Assembly: GCA_027943335.1 (NCBI GenBank)
Contig: BSBK01000763.1
Location: 371,501 to 435,500 of the forward strand
Length of the DNA: 64,000 nucleotides
DNA from: Chamaecyparis obtusa
Taxonomy: Eukaryota; Streptophyta; Pinopsida; Cupressales; Cupressaceae
Direction: 5' to 3'
Shown here: positions 23,398-33,542 of the stretch, in pieces
Numbering within the stretch: the first letter of the stretch is position 1
Layout of the letters: each line of letters opens with the position of its first letter
Position numbers and translations under genes: made by a program
The notes under the pieces: generated by a model
What the model was told of the DNA's origin: nothing
Database searches by the model: none
The model's input: the letters and a program-made list of their open reading frames with translations, nothing else

Positions 23398-24999
23398 ATG
23401 GCAGATGAGGGTAGGCTGAAAGTTGATAAGTTTAATGGGCATAACTTCCAGTTATGGAAGATGCAAATGGAGGAATATCTCTATCAAAAAGATCTATGGC
23501 GGCCATTAGAGGGAATAGCCAAGAAAGAGGCAACAATGTCTTAGGAAGATTAGGAGATTTTGGATAGGAAGGCATTGGGGAGTATTCATTTATGCCTGGC
23601 ACAATCGGTGGCATTCAATATTACTAGAGCAACAAAAGCTAAAGATCTGATGGACACCCTAGCGAAGTTGTATGAAAAGCCTTCAGCTTCAAACAAGGTA
23701 TTTCTTATGAAGCGTTTATTTAATATGAAAATGGTAGAAGGTGGATCAGTTGTTGATCATTTGAATGAGTTTAATACAGTTACAAGTCAGTTAAACTCAG
23801 TTAAAATTACTTTCGATGATGAGGTTAGGGCTCTCTTGATTTTATGTTCTTTGCCAGAAAGCTGGAATGGCTTGGTAATGGCTGTTAGTAATTCTATCTC
23901 TGGTTCAAATACCCTAAATTTTGATGATGTTGTTGGTGTTATATTGAGTGAGGAAATTTGTAGGAAAAGCTCAGGGGCATCCACATCGAGTAGTGTATTG
24001 AATGTAGAAAACAAAGGCAGAACAAGAGATCGAGGAAACAACTCTGGAAATCATGGAAAATCAAGAGGAAAATCAAAGGGAAAGAGGTCTGAATCCAAAG
24101 GGCCAAGTAAAGCAAGTCATAAGAAGAAAGACTGTTGGTCTCAGAAGAAAGTTCAAGGAGACAAAAATGATGGAAACAAGGAGGCAAATGTGGTAAGTAA
24201 CAAATCCGAAGAGGATGCTTTGCTCTTGTCTTTAGAAAATGTTGATGATTCATGGGTGTTAGATTTGGGGGCTTCATTTCACGCTACACCCCATAGAGGT
24301 TATTTTGTTGATTATGTCCAAGGGGATTTTGGGCTAGTTTATTTAGGAGATAATGAACCCTGTCAAATTGTTGGAAAAGGAAAAATAATGATTAAGTTGC
24401 ATAATGGGAATCATTGGCTACTACAAGAGGTAAGACATGTTCCAAGGCTGAGTAGAAATTTAATTTCAGCAGGGCAACTCGCTGATGAGGGTTGCATAGT
24501 TACTTTCAATGATAAAAATTGGAAGGTTTCAAAAGGTTCCTTAGTAGTAGCAAAAGGTGTGAAACTAGGCACCTTATATCGTTGTACAGGTCATATTGTT
24601 CCCTCTACTTTAATTGTTTCAAAGAAAAATGAATGTTTAGGAACAGTTGCTGCAGTTGAGCAGGTAGAACAAGAGACAGTAGCTAGAGATTTTGAAACAA
24701 CGTTGTGGCACAACAGACTCGAGCACATGAGTGAGAAAGGTATGAAATTACTTCATTCAAAGAAAGTTTTACCCGGTTTGAAATGTGTTAATATGGATTT
24801 CTGTGAAAGTTGTGTGTATGAAAAGCAAAAGAGAGTTAGTTTTGTAAAGAGTGGGAAGGAAAAGAAAGATGAAAAATTAGAGCTTGCGCATATAGATGTA
24901 TGGGGTCCAGCTCAGGTATCTTCCCTTGGTGGCTCTCAGTATTATGTTACATTAATTGATGATGCAACTAGGAAAGTATGGATATATTTCATTAGATAG
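23398..24999 (+). pseudogene. Copia-3 gag, protease and start of integrase (broken)
   Basis: The start at 23,398 reads MADEGRLKVDKFNGHNFQLW, the usual N-terminus of Tork-like copia gag. Two TAG stops at about 23,541-23,552 stand where tryptophan is expected (S-W-E-D-W). The frame is then open from 23,560 to 24,999. The gag core is followed by a basic stretch; the CCHC zinc knuckle is mostly lost, with KKKDCW as its tail. The protease site has become WVLDLGASFHAT, so DSG is DLG and the enzyme would be inactive. The GAG-pre-integrase block LWHNRLEHMSEKGM and C-x2-C follow, then the integrase start HIDVWGPAQ with the first catalytic Asp. A TAG ends the frame at 24,997. Confidence 0.9.
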
Positions 25000-27339
25000 A
25001 AATCTAATGTATTTGAAACTTTTAAGAAATGGAAAAGCTTGGTTGAAAATGAGACTGGAAAAAGATTAAAATATCTCAGATCTGATAATGGCGGTGATTA
25101 TTGTAGAAAAGAATTTAAAGATTATTGTGCCTCTACTGGTATTCGTAGATAGAAAACTGTACCAAGGACTCCACAAGAAAATGGAGTGGCTGAACGCATG
25201 AATAGGACAATAATGGAGTGTGCAAGGAGTATGAGGTTGCATGCTAGGCTGCCCAAAAATATGTGGGCAGAGGTTGTGAACACTGTTGTTTCTTTAATCA
25301 ATAGAGGCCCCTCTACTCCTTTGGACTGTGGTATTCTAGAGGAAGCATGGAGTGGTAAGAAGGCGAGTTATTCTTTTCTCAAAACCTTTGGTTGTGAAGC
25401 TTTTGCACTTATAGATTTTCAAAATAGAACCAAGCTGGAAGCTAAGTCAAAGAAATGTGTATTTGTTGGATATGACATTGATGAATTTGGTTATAGGCTT
25501 TGGGATTTTGAAAATCATAAAATTGTAAGAAGCAAGGATGTCATATTCAATGAGAAAGTATTGTACAAAGATCTGTTGCAGCAGCATGAGAAGAAAGAAA
25601 ATGATTATGTAGTGCTAGATGATATTCCAAATGATAATGTTCTAGTAGTTCCTTATGCTCTGCAACAACAGCAACAACAAATACCACACACCCTAGTGAA
25701 TGTTAGATGGTCAACAAGGCTAAGTAGACCCCCAGATAGATTTTCACCTTCTTTGTATTCTATCTTATTAACTGATGCTGGTGAACCTGAATGTTATAAT
25801 AAAGCTATGCAGGTGGATACAAAACTTCAGTGGGAGTCTGCAATGATAGATGAAATGGACTCTTTGCTGAAAAACCAAACATGGGATTTATGTCAGTTAC
25901 CTACAGGAAAATGGGTTTTGCAGAATAAATGGGTTTACATGTTGAAAGAAGAAGATGGAGGTAAGAAAAGATTTAAAGCCAGATTAGTCGTAAAAAGATT
26001 TGCACAAAAACATGGTATTGATTTTGATGAGATTTTTTCTCCAGTTGTTAAAATGACTTCTATTCGTATTGTTTTAAGTATTGTGGCTACTGAAGATTTG
26101 CATTTAGAGTAGCTTGATGTTAAAACAACCTTTCTTCATGGTGATTTGAATGAAGAAATTTATATGGTACAATCACAGGGATATGAGGTGAAGGGTAAGG
26201 AGAGTTTAGTGTGCAAATTGCAGAAAAGTTTATATGGCTTGAAGCAAGCACCTCGGCAATGGTATATTAAATTTGATACTTTTTATGCATGAGAATGGAT
26301 ACACTTGATGTAATTCTAACCATTGTGTTTATTTCAAGAGGTTAAATAATGACAGCTACATTATTCTATGTTTATATGTTGATGATATGCTTGTAGCTGG
26401 TTCTAACATGGATCATATTAAGGGGTTGAAACAACAGTTAGCAAAATCTTTTGCTATGAAGGATTTTTGGGCAGCAAAACAAATCCTTGGCATGAAAATT
26501 TGTAGAGATAGGAAGAAAAAAAAATTAACTCTATCTCAGGCTGATTATGTTGAGAAGGTGTTGCAGAGATTCTACATGAAGGATGCCAAAGCTATCACTA
26601 CACCTTTGCCTGGTCATTTGAAATTGACTAAAGAAATGTGTCCAAAGACACCAAAAGAAGAGGCAAGAATGTCCAAGATACCTTATGCTTCAGCTATAGG
26701 GAGCTTAATGTATGCTATGGTATGTACTAGGCCAGATATTGCACATGTAGTGGGAGTCGTTAGCCAATATATGAGTCACCCTGGGATTGAGCATTGGAAT
26801 GTAGTCAAATGGATTCTCAGATATTTGAGAGGTACATCCAATAAGTGTTTACACTTTGGGGGCTCTTCTACTATTGTTCATGGCTATGTTGACTCAGATT
26901 TGGTAGGAGATATTGATACCAGATGAAGTACTATAGGTTATGTATTTACTGTTGGTGGGACAACAGTGAGTTGGATTTCTCGGTTACAAAAGGTGAATGC
27001 TTTATCTACTACAGAGGCAGAGTATGTTTCTGCTACAGAGGTATCCAAGGAGATGACATGGCTTCAATTCTTCATGGAAGAATTGGGACATCCACATGCA
27101 GATAATTATTTGTATTTAGATAGTTAGAGTGCCATTCATCTTGCAAAGAATTCTGCTTTGCACTAAAAAATAAAGCACATACAGTTGCGATATCATTTCA
27201 TTCGGTCAGTATTGGATGATGGATAGTTAAGGTTGGAGAAGATACATATAGATGATAATCTAGTATATATGTTTACAAAGGCAGTGACAAGGGAGAAGCT
27301 AAATTCCTGTTCAGCTTCAGTTGGTCTTCTAGACTGAAC
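25000..27339 (+). pseudogene. Copia-3 integrase, reverse transcriptase and RNase H (broken)
   Basis: The frame resumes after 24,999 with the second integrase Asp in [10 protein letters not shown] and, after a TAG at about 25,150, the Glu in ENGVAERMNRTI. A Q-rich linker precedes RT, which shows W-VYMLKEEDGG, a TAG at about 26,110, [18 protein letters not shown] and [12 protein letters not shown] frameshift near 26,270-26,380 breaks the strand around the YVDDML active site; 26,387-26,926 then continues with RNase H (YVDSDLVGDIDTR), followed by TGA and further TAG and TAA codons to the end near 27,339. The residues identify a Tork/Tnt1-like copia pol. At least six stops and one frameshift make it inactive. 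Confidence 0.9.
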
Positions 27340-27399
27340 AAAATAAAAGAACAACTGAGTCTAGGGTGGTTTCATTATTCTAGTGGGAGCTACAGGTTT

Positions 27400-27464
27400 T
27401 GGTCGATCAGTCTCCAAGTGGGAGGATATTGTTGTGGAGTCTGATCAGTCTCCAAGTGGGAGAT
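27400..27464 (+). other. Copia-3 polypurine tract, duplicated
   Basis: CAGTCTCCAAGTGGGAG occurs twice, at about 27,408 and 27,446; the second runs into AGATTGTTATG, where the 3' LTR starts. Only the second is at the LTR edge; the first is a tandem duplicate about 38 bases upstream. Confidence 0.8.
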
Positions 27465-27927
27465 TGTTATGTATGTGGAGCCTAATCAAACTTTTCCACG
27501 GGGTCAAGGGGCAGTGCCCCTTGCAGGGTCCTGGGGTAGTGCCCCAGGCGGGGTCAAGGGGTAGAACCCCTGATGGGGTCAAGGGGCAGCGCCCCTTGTG
27601 GGGACCCCTAAGAATGACTTAATAATATTGTAAAGTGTTGGCCATCTATTTTCTATTAGTTGGAGTATTTTTGCCCTAATTTTGTTATGTCAAAAATATT
27701 TGTAAAAAGGGCTTAGGGTTTGAGATTGAATGTATGAAGGATTATTGTAGCTTCCTACGGTGGTATTGAGTTGCAAGTTTTAGATTGTAATCGCTGGATA
27801 ATAATAAAGATATTGGACTCGCTGTTGGTGGACATAGCCTAGAGATTGGGTGAACCACGTTAAATTTTGTGTTATTGTGTTCTCTCTTGTTTGTTAATGT
27901 TTGCATTTTTTGCTTATTTTCCTAACA
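27465..27927 (+). repeat. Copia-3 3' LTR
   Basis: 463 bases from TGTTATG to CCTAACA. Differs from the 5' copy by scattered substitutions and the 48-base length difference. Confidence 0.93.
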
Positions 27928-29061
27928 GGGGTGAATCCGTATCCTTAAAACTTTTTAAGATAGTCCTGGTAAATATCAACTTCAATAACCAACTGTGTAA
28001 CCTTGCATTCAACATACATTCAATAATATAACTGGAATGTAAATGCATGAAAGTAAATTAATAAAACATTCATGAAAATTCAATACACATGAAACATGTA
28101 TTTGGTATCACAGAAACCCTTGTTAGAAGGTAAAAACTACGGTGGGGATGGAACCCACAAAGCTTCACCTTTGTAGAAATAAAGTTGCCGGTTAAGGCTT
28201 ACAAGAATGATCACTTCTAGTGATCTTACCCTATTAGGAGTAACAAAAAGATCAACTAGATCTACCATGTTAAAATATTTTAGCAACACAATACATGTGT
28301 GCACTTAGTTAAGATATTTAACTAAGAACGGTTAAGTCCACTATGTTAGGAGATTTTGAATCTACTACAATTCTGAGAGAGTAGCAGCACGATATATGAC
28401 CTATATGTAATACAACTCAATTTTCTGATTTCAAATCCTTTAAATACAACAAAGATATCACCTTTATGTGATGAGTATATCCTTCTGAACTTCTTGGTAG
28501 CCTTATAACTTATTCTGTTACACTGAATACTTTCTTCAAAATCCTTCTATCAAAACCCTATCTAATCTTCAGATGTCTTTCAGTATGATGACTACTTCAT
28601 GTATGTTTTTTTGTCAAAATGACATCCTTACAATTTTATATCAAACTATCCTTAACCTAATTAGGGGTTTACAATATGTTAGAAAACCTAAGATCAACGG
28701 TTCATAAAAATAACCTAGATAATCATTACATAGGAATCATTATTCATTACATGATTACATCCACAATAAATATTCACCTCAATCTTGGTAAACCATTTTT
28801 TTACTCGGTAAAAAGTCATTCACCTTGAAGAATGTGCCATTCCAAACTTTTATGTGAACTCTGGATTACTCGGTAAATACTGTCTCCTGATCTTGGTTAT
28901 TACTAGCGCTCGGTAATCCTGTGTACGTGGTAATTGTTACACTCGGTGAACTTTCAGCTCAGTGACTACTATGTATTGATAACCGACAAAACTATCTTCT
29001 TGTGTTTAACGATTGTACAACTGAATACTAATAATAACACTTAGTCCATTTAGGAGTAACA

Positions 29062-29076
29062 TTCTCCCCCTTTGGC
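29062..29076 (-). other. LARD-1 polypurine tract
   Basis: On the - strand GCCAAAGGGGGAGAA directly precedes the LTR start TGTTACTCCTAAATGG. Confidence 0.9.
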
Positions 29077-29239
29077 ATTAGTATCAAAAACTTATATGTA
29101 TGCCGACTATAAAAGTTTGAACTCTCAAAAATTTCACAAAACCAAAATTGTGTGTACTTAGTGACTCCCCCTATGAACATGCTCTTGGTAGATATACATA
29201 CGTTTCTCCCTTTTTTGAAAATACTAACAAAGAATATAC

Positions 29240-31733
29240 TTACAATTTGTCAAAAATATTAGGATGAGATTTCTTAAGATTATCCATAAGCTTCTCCCAT
29301 TCTTCCTTTAGATTTTCTAGAGCCAACTGCTCTAAGCTCACTTGAGCATGCATATCAAAAAAGTTCTCAGTGACATAAATCTCAGGGGTGGAAACCAATT
29401 CCTTTGCCTATGTTACATGCTTTTGCATCACTTCTAGATGTGGGAGTAAGTCAACCTATAGCTCGATTACCTCTTCTCTTATTTAGTTCTCTTCCTTTCT
29501 CAACTCAAGTCTTAACCGTTGTATATGTTTTACTATGGAATAATGCAATTGAAATGCATGATGCTCAGTTGTAAGATGAGTAGCACTATCTTTTAGATCT
29601 TCATCTAAATTTATTATCTTTTTACTAACCTCAGTGGTGAAGTGATCTAAAGTACATAATTATTTCAGAATTGTGAGAATTTTTATCAATGATGCTTTCT
29701 AATTCGCTTACAACTTCTGAGAGCTTTACCTTGTTTACAACCACTGCTTGGATGATCTTTTCAGTCAACTTATACTGAATCTTTTTTTCGGCTCTTTCTT
29801 CAATCATCTGCTTGGTGTTTGTAGTGGGACCATTTATTATTTCGGTGAGTAGTGCAAGATGATAAAAAATGGGGGCAAATTCATCAATAGTTACATCAGG
29901 AGCAACTTGCATTAGAATCTCCTTGACATCCTCTAGCACCTTTGTGTTTTTAGTTTCTTGTCTCAGCTTTTCCTATGCTTCCTTTTAGGTGCATAGCTCT
30001 CCATATTTCCTGAGAGCTTTAGGATCAAGTGTCCTCGGGTTAGATGCTAGAGTTTTAATGATTTTCTCAAGTGTAAGTAGACCCTTATTTCCTCACTTCC
30101 TCTTCTTCTTCTTCTCTTGCACATTATATTGAGGAGATGGTGCAATAGAAAGTTGAGCCTTATGCTTAGGATCTACCTTTGGCATCTTGATGGGTTTGAT
30201 TTCCTCCTTAGTTTACCCGATAATTGATTTTGCAGTCTGTGGTGCAGGGGCTTGTGTCCTTGTGTTGGTGGTAGAAGTGTATACCATTGACTCTATTTGT
30301 GCTTGTTTATTCTTTTCCATTTCAATGATCTCCTTACCTTCTTCCTCACCCTTGTCTTCATTTGTATCCGTTACCTTCTCGGGTGGAGTTTTATCATTTT
30401 GTGCTTTAGTAGCTATCTCAATATCTTGTACTAGTATGTGAAGATTACCTAGTACCATTCCTTGGGATACCTCAGTTTCTTCTTCTTCACCAAGGTTCTC
30501 GATAGCTCTAGTGATCATTTCATCTTCTTTAGCCTCATCATCAGGTTTACCTTCTATTATGTCTTCTATAAGTATTTGTTCATCCCCTAGAGTAGTCAGC
30601 ATCTTTGAAATTCCTTCCATCACATTGTTAGCAACAACTATGGATTCTTTTTCATTGGTTTCTTCCTTGGGCTACTTAGTATTTGAGATGTGAATTGGCT
30701 CATCATCAACATTAATAGACTCTCCTTCATGTATGCTCGGTTGATGAGCCTCGGTATTGAATTTCTCGGTTGGACTAAGGAGTTTTGTCCAAATATTCCT
30801 ACTCTCATCATCTACTGAGCTTGCAATTTTCCTTGTAGGATTTTGAATGCATGAGCCTTCATAAAGAATTTATTTTCATGTTGTTTTAATGCTGCATCTA
30901 TTTGATCAACATAGTAGTCATATTTTACCATAATTAAAGAACTCTCTCTCACTCTTTTCGTAGCTGTGAGAGCATAAGTCCATCTAGCAGAAACTTTATC
31001 GTATAGCTCTTTGGGTATGCTGCTAGAAAATTCAACTGGAACTATTTTGAATGTTATCATCATACTTATTACTGCTTCTTCAAGCTTTCCCTACTCCTCA
31101 ATTCTTAGTTGAGGATACCTTTTAAGTTTTGATGAACTAAGCTTTCCAGTAGTCCTTATCCTTTTTGCTACCTCATCAATAGTCTGACGTATTGTATTCA
31201 CCACAACTTGGAATTTGTTCGTGTCTTCCTCATCTGAATCCTTTTTATCATTTTCTCTTATCAGTTTTATTCTCTGCTTTGGTTTAGGGAGCTCGGTGGT
31301 GGCCTTTTCTTGTCTCTTTTGATATATACAAGTTGGTGTAGGCCTAGTTATCTTTGCAACAACTTTCTTCAAAGACGGTGAGCTAGTAGTTTTTGATCTA
31401 GTCCTAGACCTAACTTGTTTACCTTTCCCTTTATCAGATTTAGGTGGCTCTTCTTGTTCATGTTCCTTTGACTCGGTGGCCCCTTCATCTATGTCTTCAC
31501 CAATTGGTGTTTGATACTTAATTTAATCTTTAATTGGTTTCTCAATGTCTTCATCTGTGACACCAAATGTTTTCTTAAGTTTCTTAACCATTTTATCCTT
31601 TTTCCTACACACCTTCTAAACTACAAGTCCCATCTTGATTCTGGACTTGGCTTCCTAAAATGTTCCAAACCTTGTAGCCTTCTTGTCTTTGGGCTCGACA
31701 AGTAAAGCCATTATAGATTTTGTAGCTACATCT
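29240..31733 (-). pseudogene. LARD-1 ORF2, C-terminal part
   Basis: This is the 3' segment of a long reading frame that continues at 48,773-49,029 and 59,127-60,028. It reads on the - strand up to a TAA at 29,240. Strongly charged, mostly helical sequence with basic and acidic runs (PKPKQRIK, KKDSDEEDT) passes into probable coiled coil, with leucine-rich helices near 29,640-29,940 and 29,250-29,640. Several in-frame stops and small gaps are present, including TAA and TAG where Q is likely. There is no enzyme motif. Position between the last pol-like slot and the 3' LTR recalls the extra ORF of SIRE-type copia elements, but homology is not shown. I do not know its function. Confidence 0.6.
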
Positions 31734-32710
31734 TGTACACAATCAAATGGTGCACTTCTCTAAGTCATTACTTCCAAGGGAATCCATAAATGGGATACCT
31801 TAGAAAGTGACCTAGAGCTCTCTATGTATGGAGTTTCAAGATTATTTAAAGTTTTCTCTCAGCTAGAGCTATTAAGCTAATGACCTTGCTAGTCAACCAC
31901 ACAATGAGAGATTCAAATGAAGAGAAGGGAAACAATGCCAATATCTCCAAGAATAAAAATGAAATGTAATGCAAAGCTATACTATGAATGAAAATGCAAG
32001 CTATGCAAGCTAAGCTATGAAAGGAAATATGCAAGTATTACAAAGCCTCCTAATTAAGCTAGATGAAGTAATCTAAAGCATAAAGGAAACTAAGCTATGA
32101 ATGCCATGATAAATGAAACTAGAATGCAAGAAATGAAAATAGAATAGCACGTAGATGCAAAAGCCAAGAATGCTCCACATCTTCAAAAAGCTCCAAAGTG
32201 ACCTAGAAAACCTGCAGCATAACATTAGCATAAAAGATTGATATGCAAATGAGGAAGATAGCTCTTCTTTTATAGGAAATGAAAAGGAATGGACCATGGA
32301 GATTAAGAGGCAAATGATTTAATCAAGGGTGGAGCTTGAAAGAGGAGCAATCCATGTGCACAAATATCCTCCAATGAGAAAATAAGAGTTGACTTTTGTG
32401 TCCATATGAGACAAAAATTGCTTTTTCCCTTTTTATAAAATAGGAATAATGCTTTATTTGTGCAACTTAGGATAATAGGAAAAGTGGGAGCTTTTTATTT
32501 AATAAAAGGGGAGGAAATTATTTTTAATTAAATAAAGACTTAGGATAAAATGGTTAGCCCAAGGCAAATAATCAAAAATGATAAAATAGGACTTGATCAA
32601 GGAAATTGATATAATTGAAAAATGTTGATTTTTGAAAATATTGATTCAGGGATTTGATAAATTGCTGAATGGGGGCCCAAAATCTAGGCGACCATTTTAG
32701 GGTGCATACA
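31734..32710 (-). repeat. Tat-1 3' LTR
   Basis: 977 bases; + strand begins TGTACACAATC and ends GGTGCATACA. Partner of 47,798-48,772 and relative of the Tat-2 LTR at 62,437. Confidence 0.95.
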
Positions 32711-32724
32711 TTCGCCCCTCTTTG
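32711..32724 (-). other. Tat-1 polypurine tract
   Basis: On the - strand CAAAGAGGGGCGAA directly precedes the LTR start TGTATGCACCC. Confidence 0.9.
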
Positions 32725-33460
32725 ACTAATGTGTGATCATTCTGGGAACACATGTGGTCAAAGAAGAATTAAAATGTGAGATCAATTTGGGATCACAAAA
32801 CAATCCAGATGTGTGATCATTCTGGGAACACGCTAGGACAAAAATAAACTGACTGAAAGACAAGACCAACACCATTGCTGTTAAGTGATAGTCAAGTCTC
32901 AAAATAAGAGATAAGAATCAAAGGACAAGATCGACACCATTACTGTTAAGTGATAATCAAGTCTCAAAATAAGAATCTCAGGCTGAATTGAATGATAAAG
33001 TTGAATCAAAGATTAAAGTTGATAGGTACTACCCCCTCAGAATCAAAATCAAAATCAGGTAGAGGAGAAGCAACAAATTGATAAACTTGATCAAAGCACT
33101 AGAAATCATGATCGAAGATGAAAGGTGATAGGATAACCATTAAGCAGTGAAGATATGCCCCAGTTTGACTAAGTCAAACCTCAGAAAGATGAAGCGAGTG
33201 AAAATGAATGATAGACTAGGAGTTTGGAAGAGATGAGGGTGATGAAATGAAGGTGCCCCAACAAAGATCAAAGGATCAGGCCTCAAATGGTCAGCCAACT
33301 GCGCATAAGAGGGTGAAATTTGGATTGCGATTTTGACTATCAAGATGAACTCGAATTTCAATTTTGAGTTCGAAAATGGATTCAGGACATTGAAATTGGC
33401 TAGGGTGCAATTTTTGTGCAATTCTAAGATGTTTTGAAAATTAGGTCAAAAAGTCAAAAT
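32725..33460 (-). repeat. Tat-1 3' non-coding region with short direct repeats
   Basis: TGTGTGATCATTCTGGGAAC occurs at about 32,729 and 32,809. A second unit of about 55 bases (ACACCATTGCTGTTAAGTG..., then AGTCTCAAAATAAGA) occurs at about 32,869 and 32,932. No gene is supported; the - strand ORF 33,140-33,421 lies upstream of the antisense promoter and has no domain. Confidence 0.7.
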
Positions 33461-33462
33461 GC

Positions 33463-33471
33463 TATAAAAGG
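33463..33471 (+). promoter_or_regulatory. TATA box of the antisense PMD gene
   Basis: TATAAAAGG lies 80 bases upstream of the ATG at 33,543 in the + direction. The spacing suits a start of transcription near 33,495. It is inside Tat-1 but opposite to its coding strand. Confidence 0.65.
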
Positions 33472-33542
33472 GGTAAAAAGGTCATTTTCAAAGTCATTTG
33501 TCTTTTAGCAATTTGAGAATTTTGAGAGCTTAGAGAGAGAAA

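Larger units (their letters stand above)
22885..27927 (+). mobile_element. Copia-3: complete copia element with TSD GGGGT, coding broken
   Basis: LTRs begin TGTTATGTATGTGG and end CCTAACA; GGGGT flanks the element at 22,880-22,884 and 27,928-27,932. Total length is 5,043 bases. PBS, gag, protease, integrase, RT, RNase H and PPT follow in copia order on the + strand. RNase H residues resemble the Tork/Tnt1 group. It landed in the 3' LTR of LARD-1. Confidence 0.95.
22844..29061 (-). repeat. LARD-1 3' LTR, split by Copia-3
   Basis: On the + strand it runs TGTTGGGATTATG...GAGTAACA. Pieces 22,844-22,884 and 27,933-29,061 join across Copia-3 and its GGGGT duplication, giving about 1,170 bases. It matches 61,946-62,436 closely over the part present there, including the run around CACAAAGCTTCAC. 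Confidence 0.9.

Noticed and set aside
30187..30693. + strand ORFs of 84 and 60 aa
   Set aside because: They are antisense shadows of LARD-1 ORF2, which has supported continuity on the - strand.
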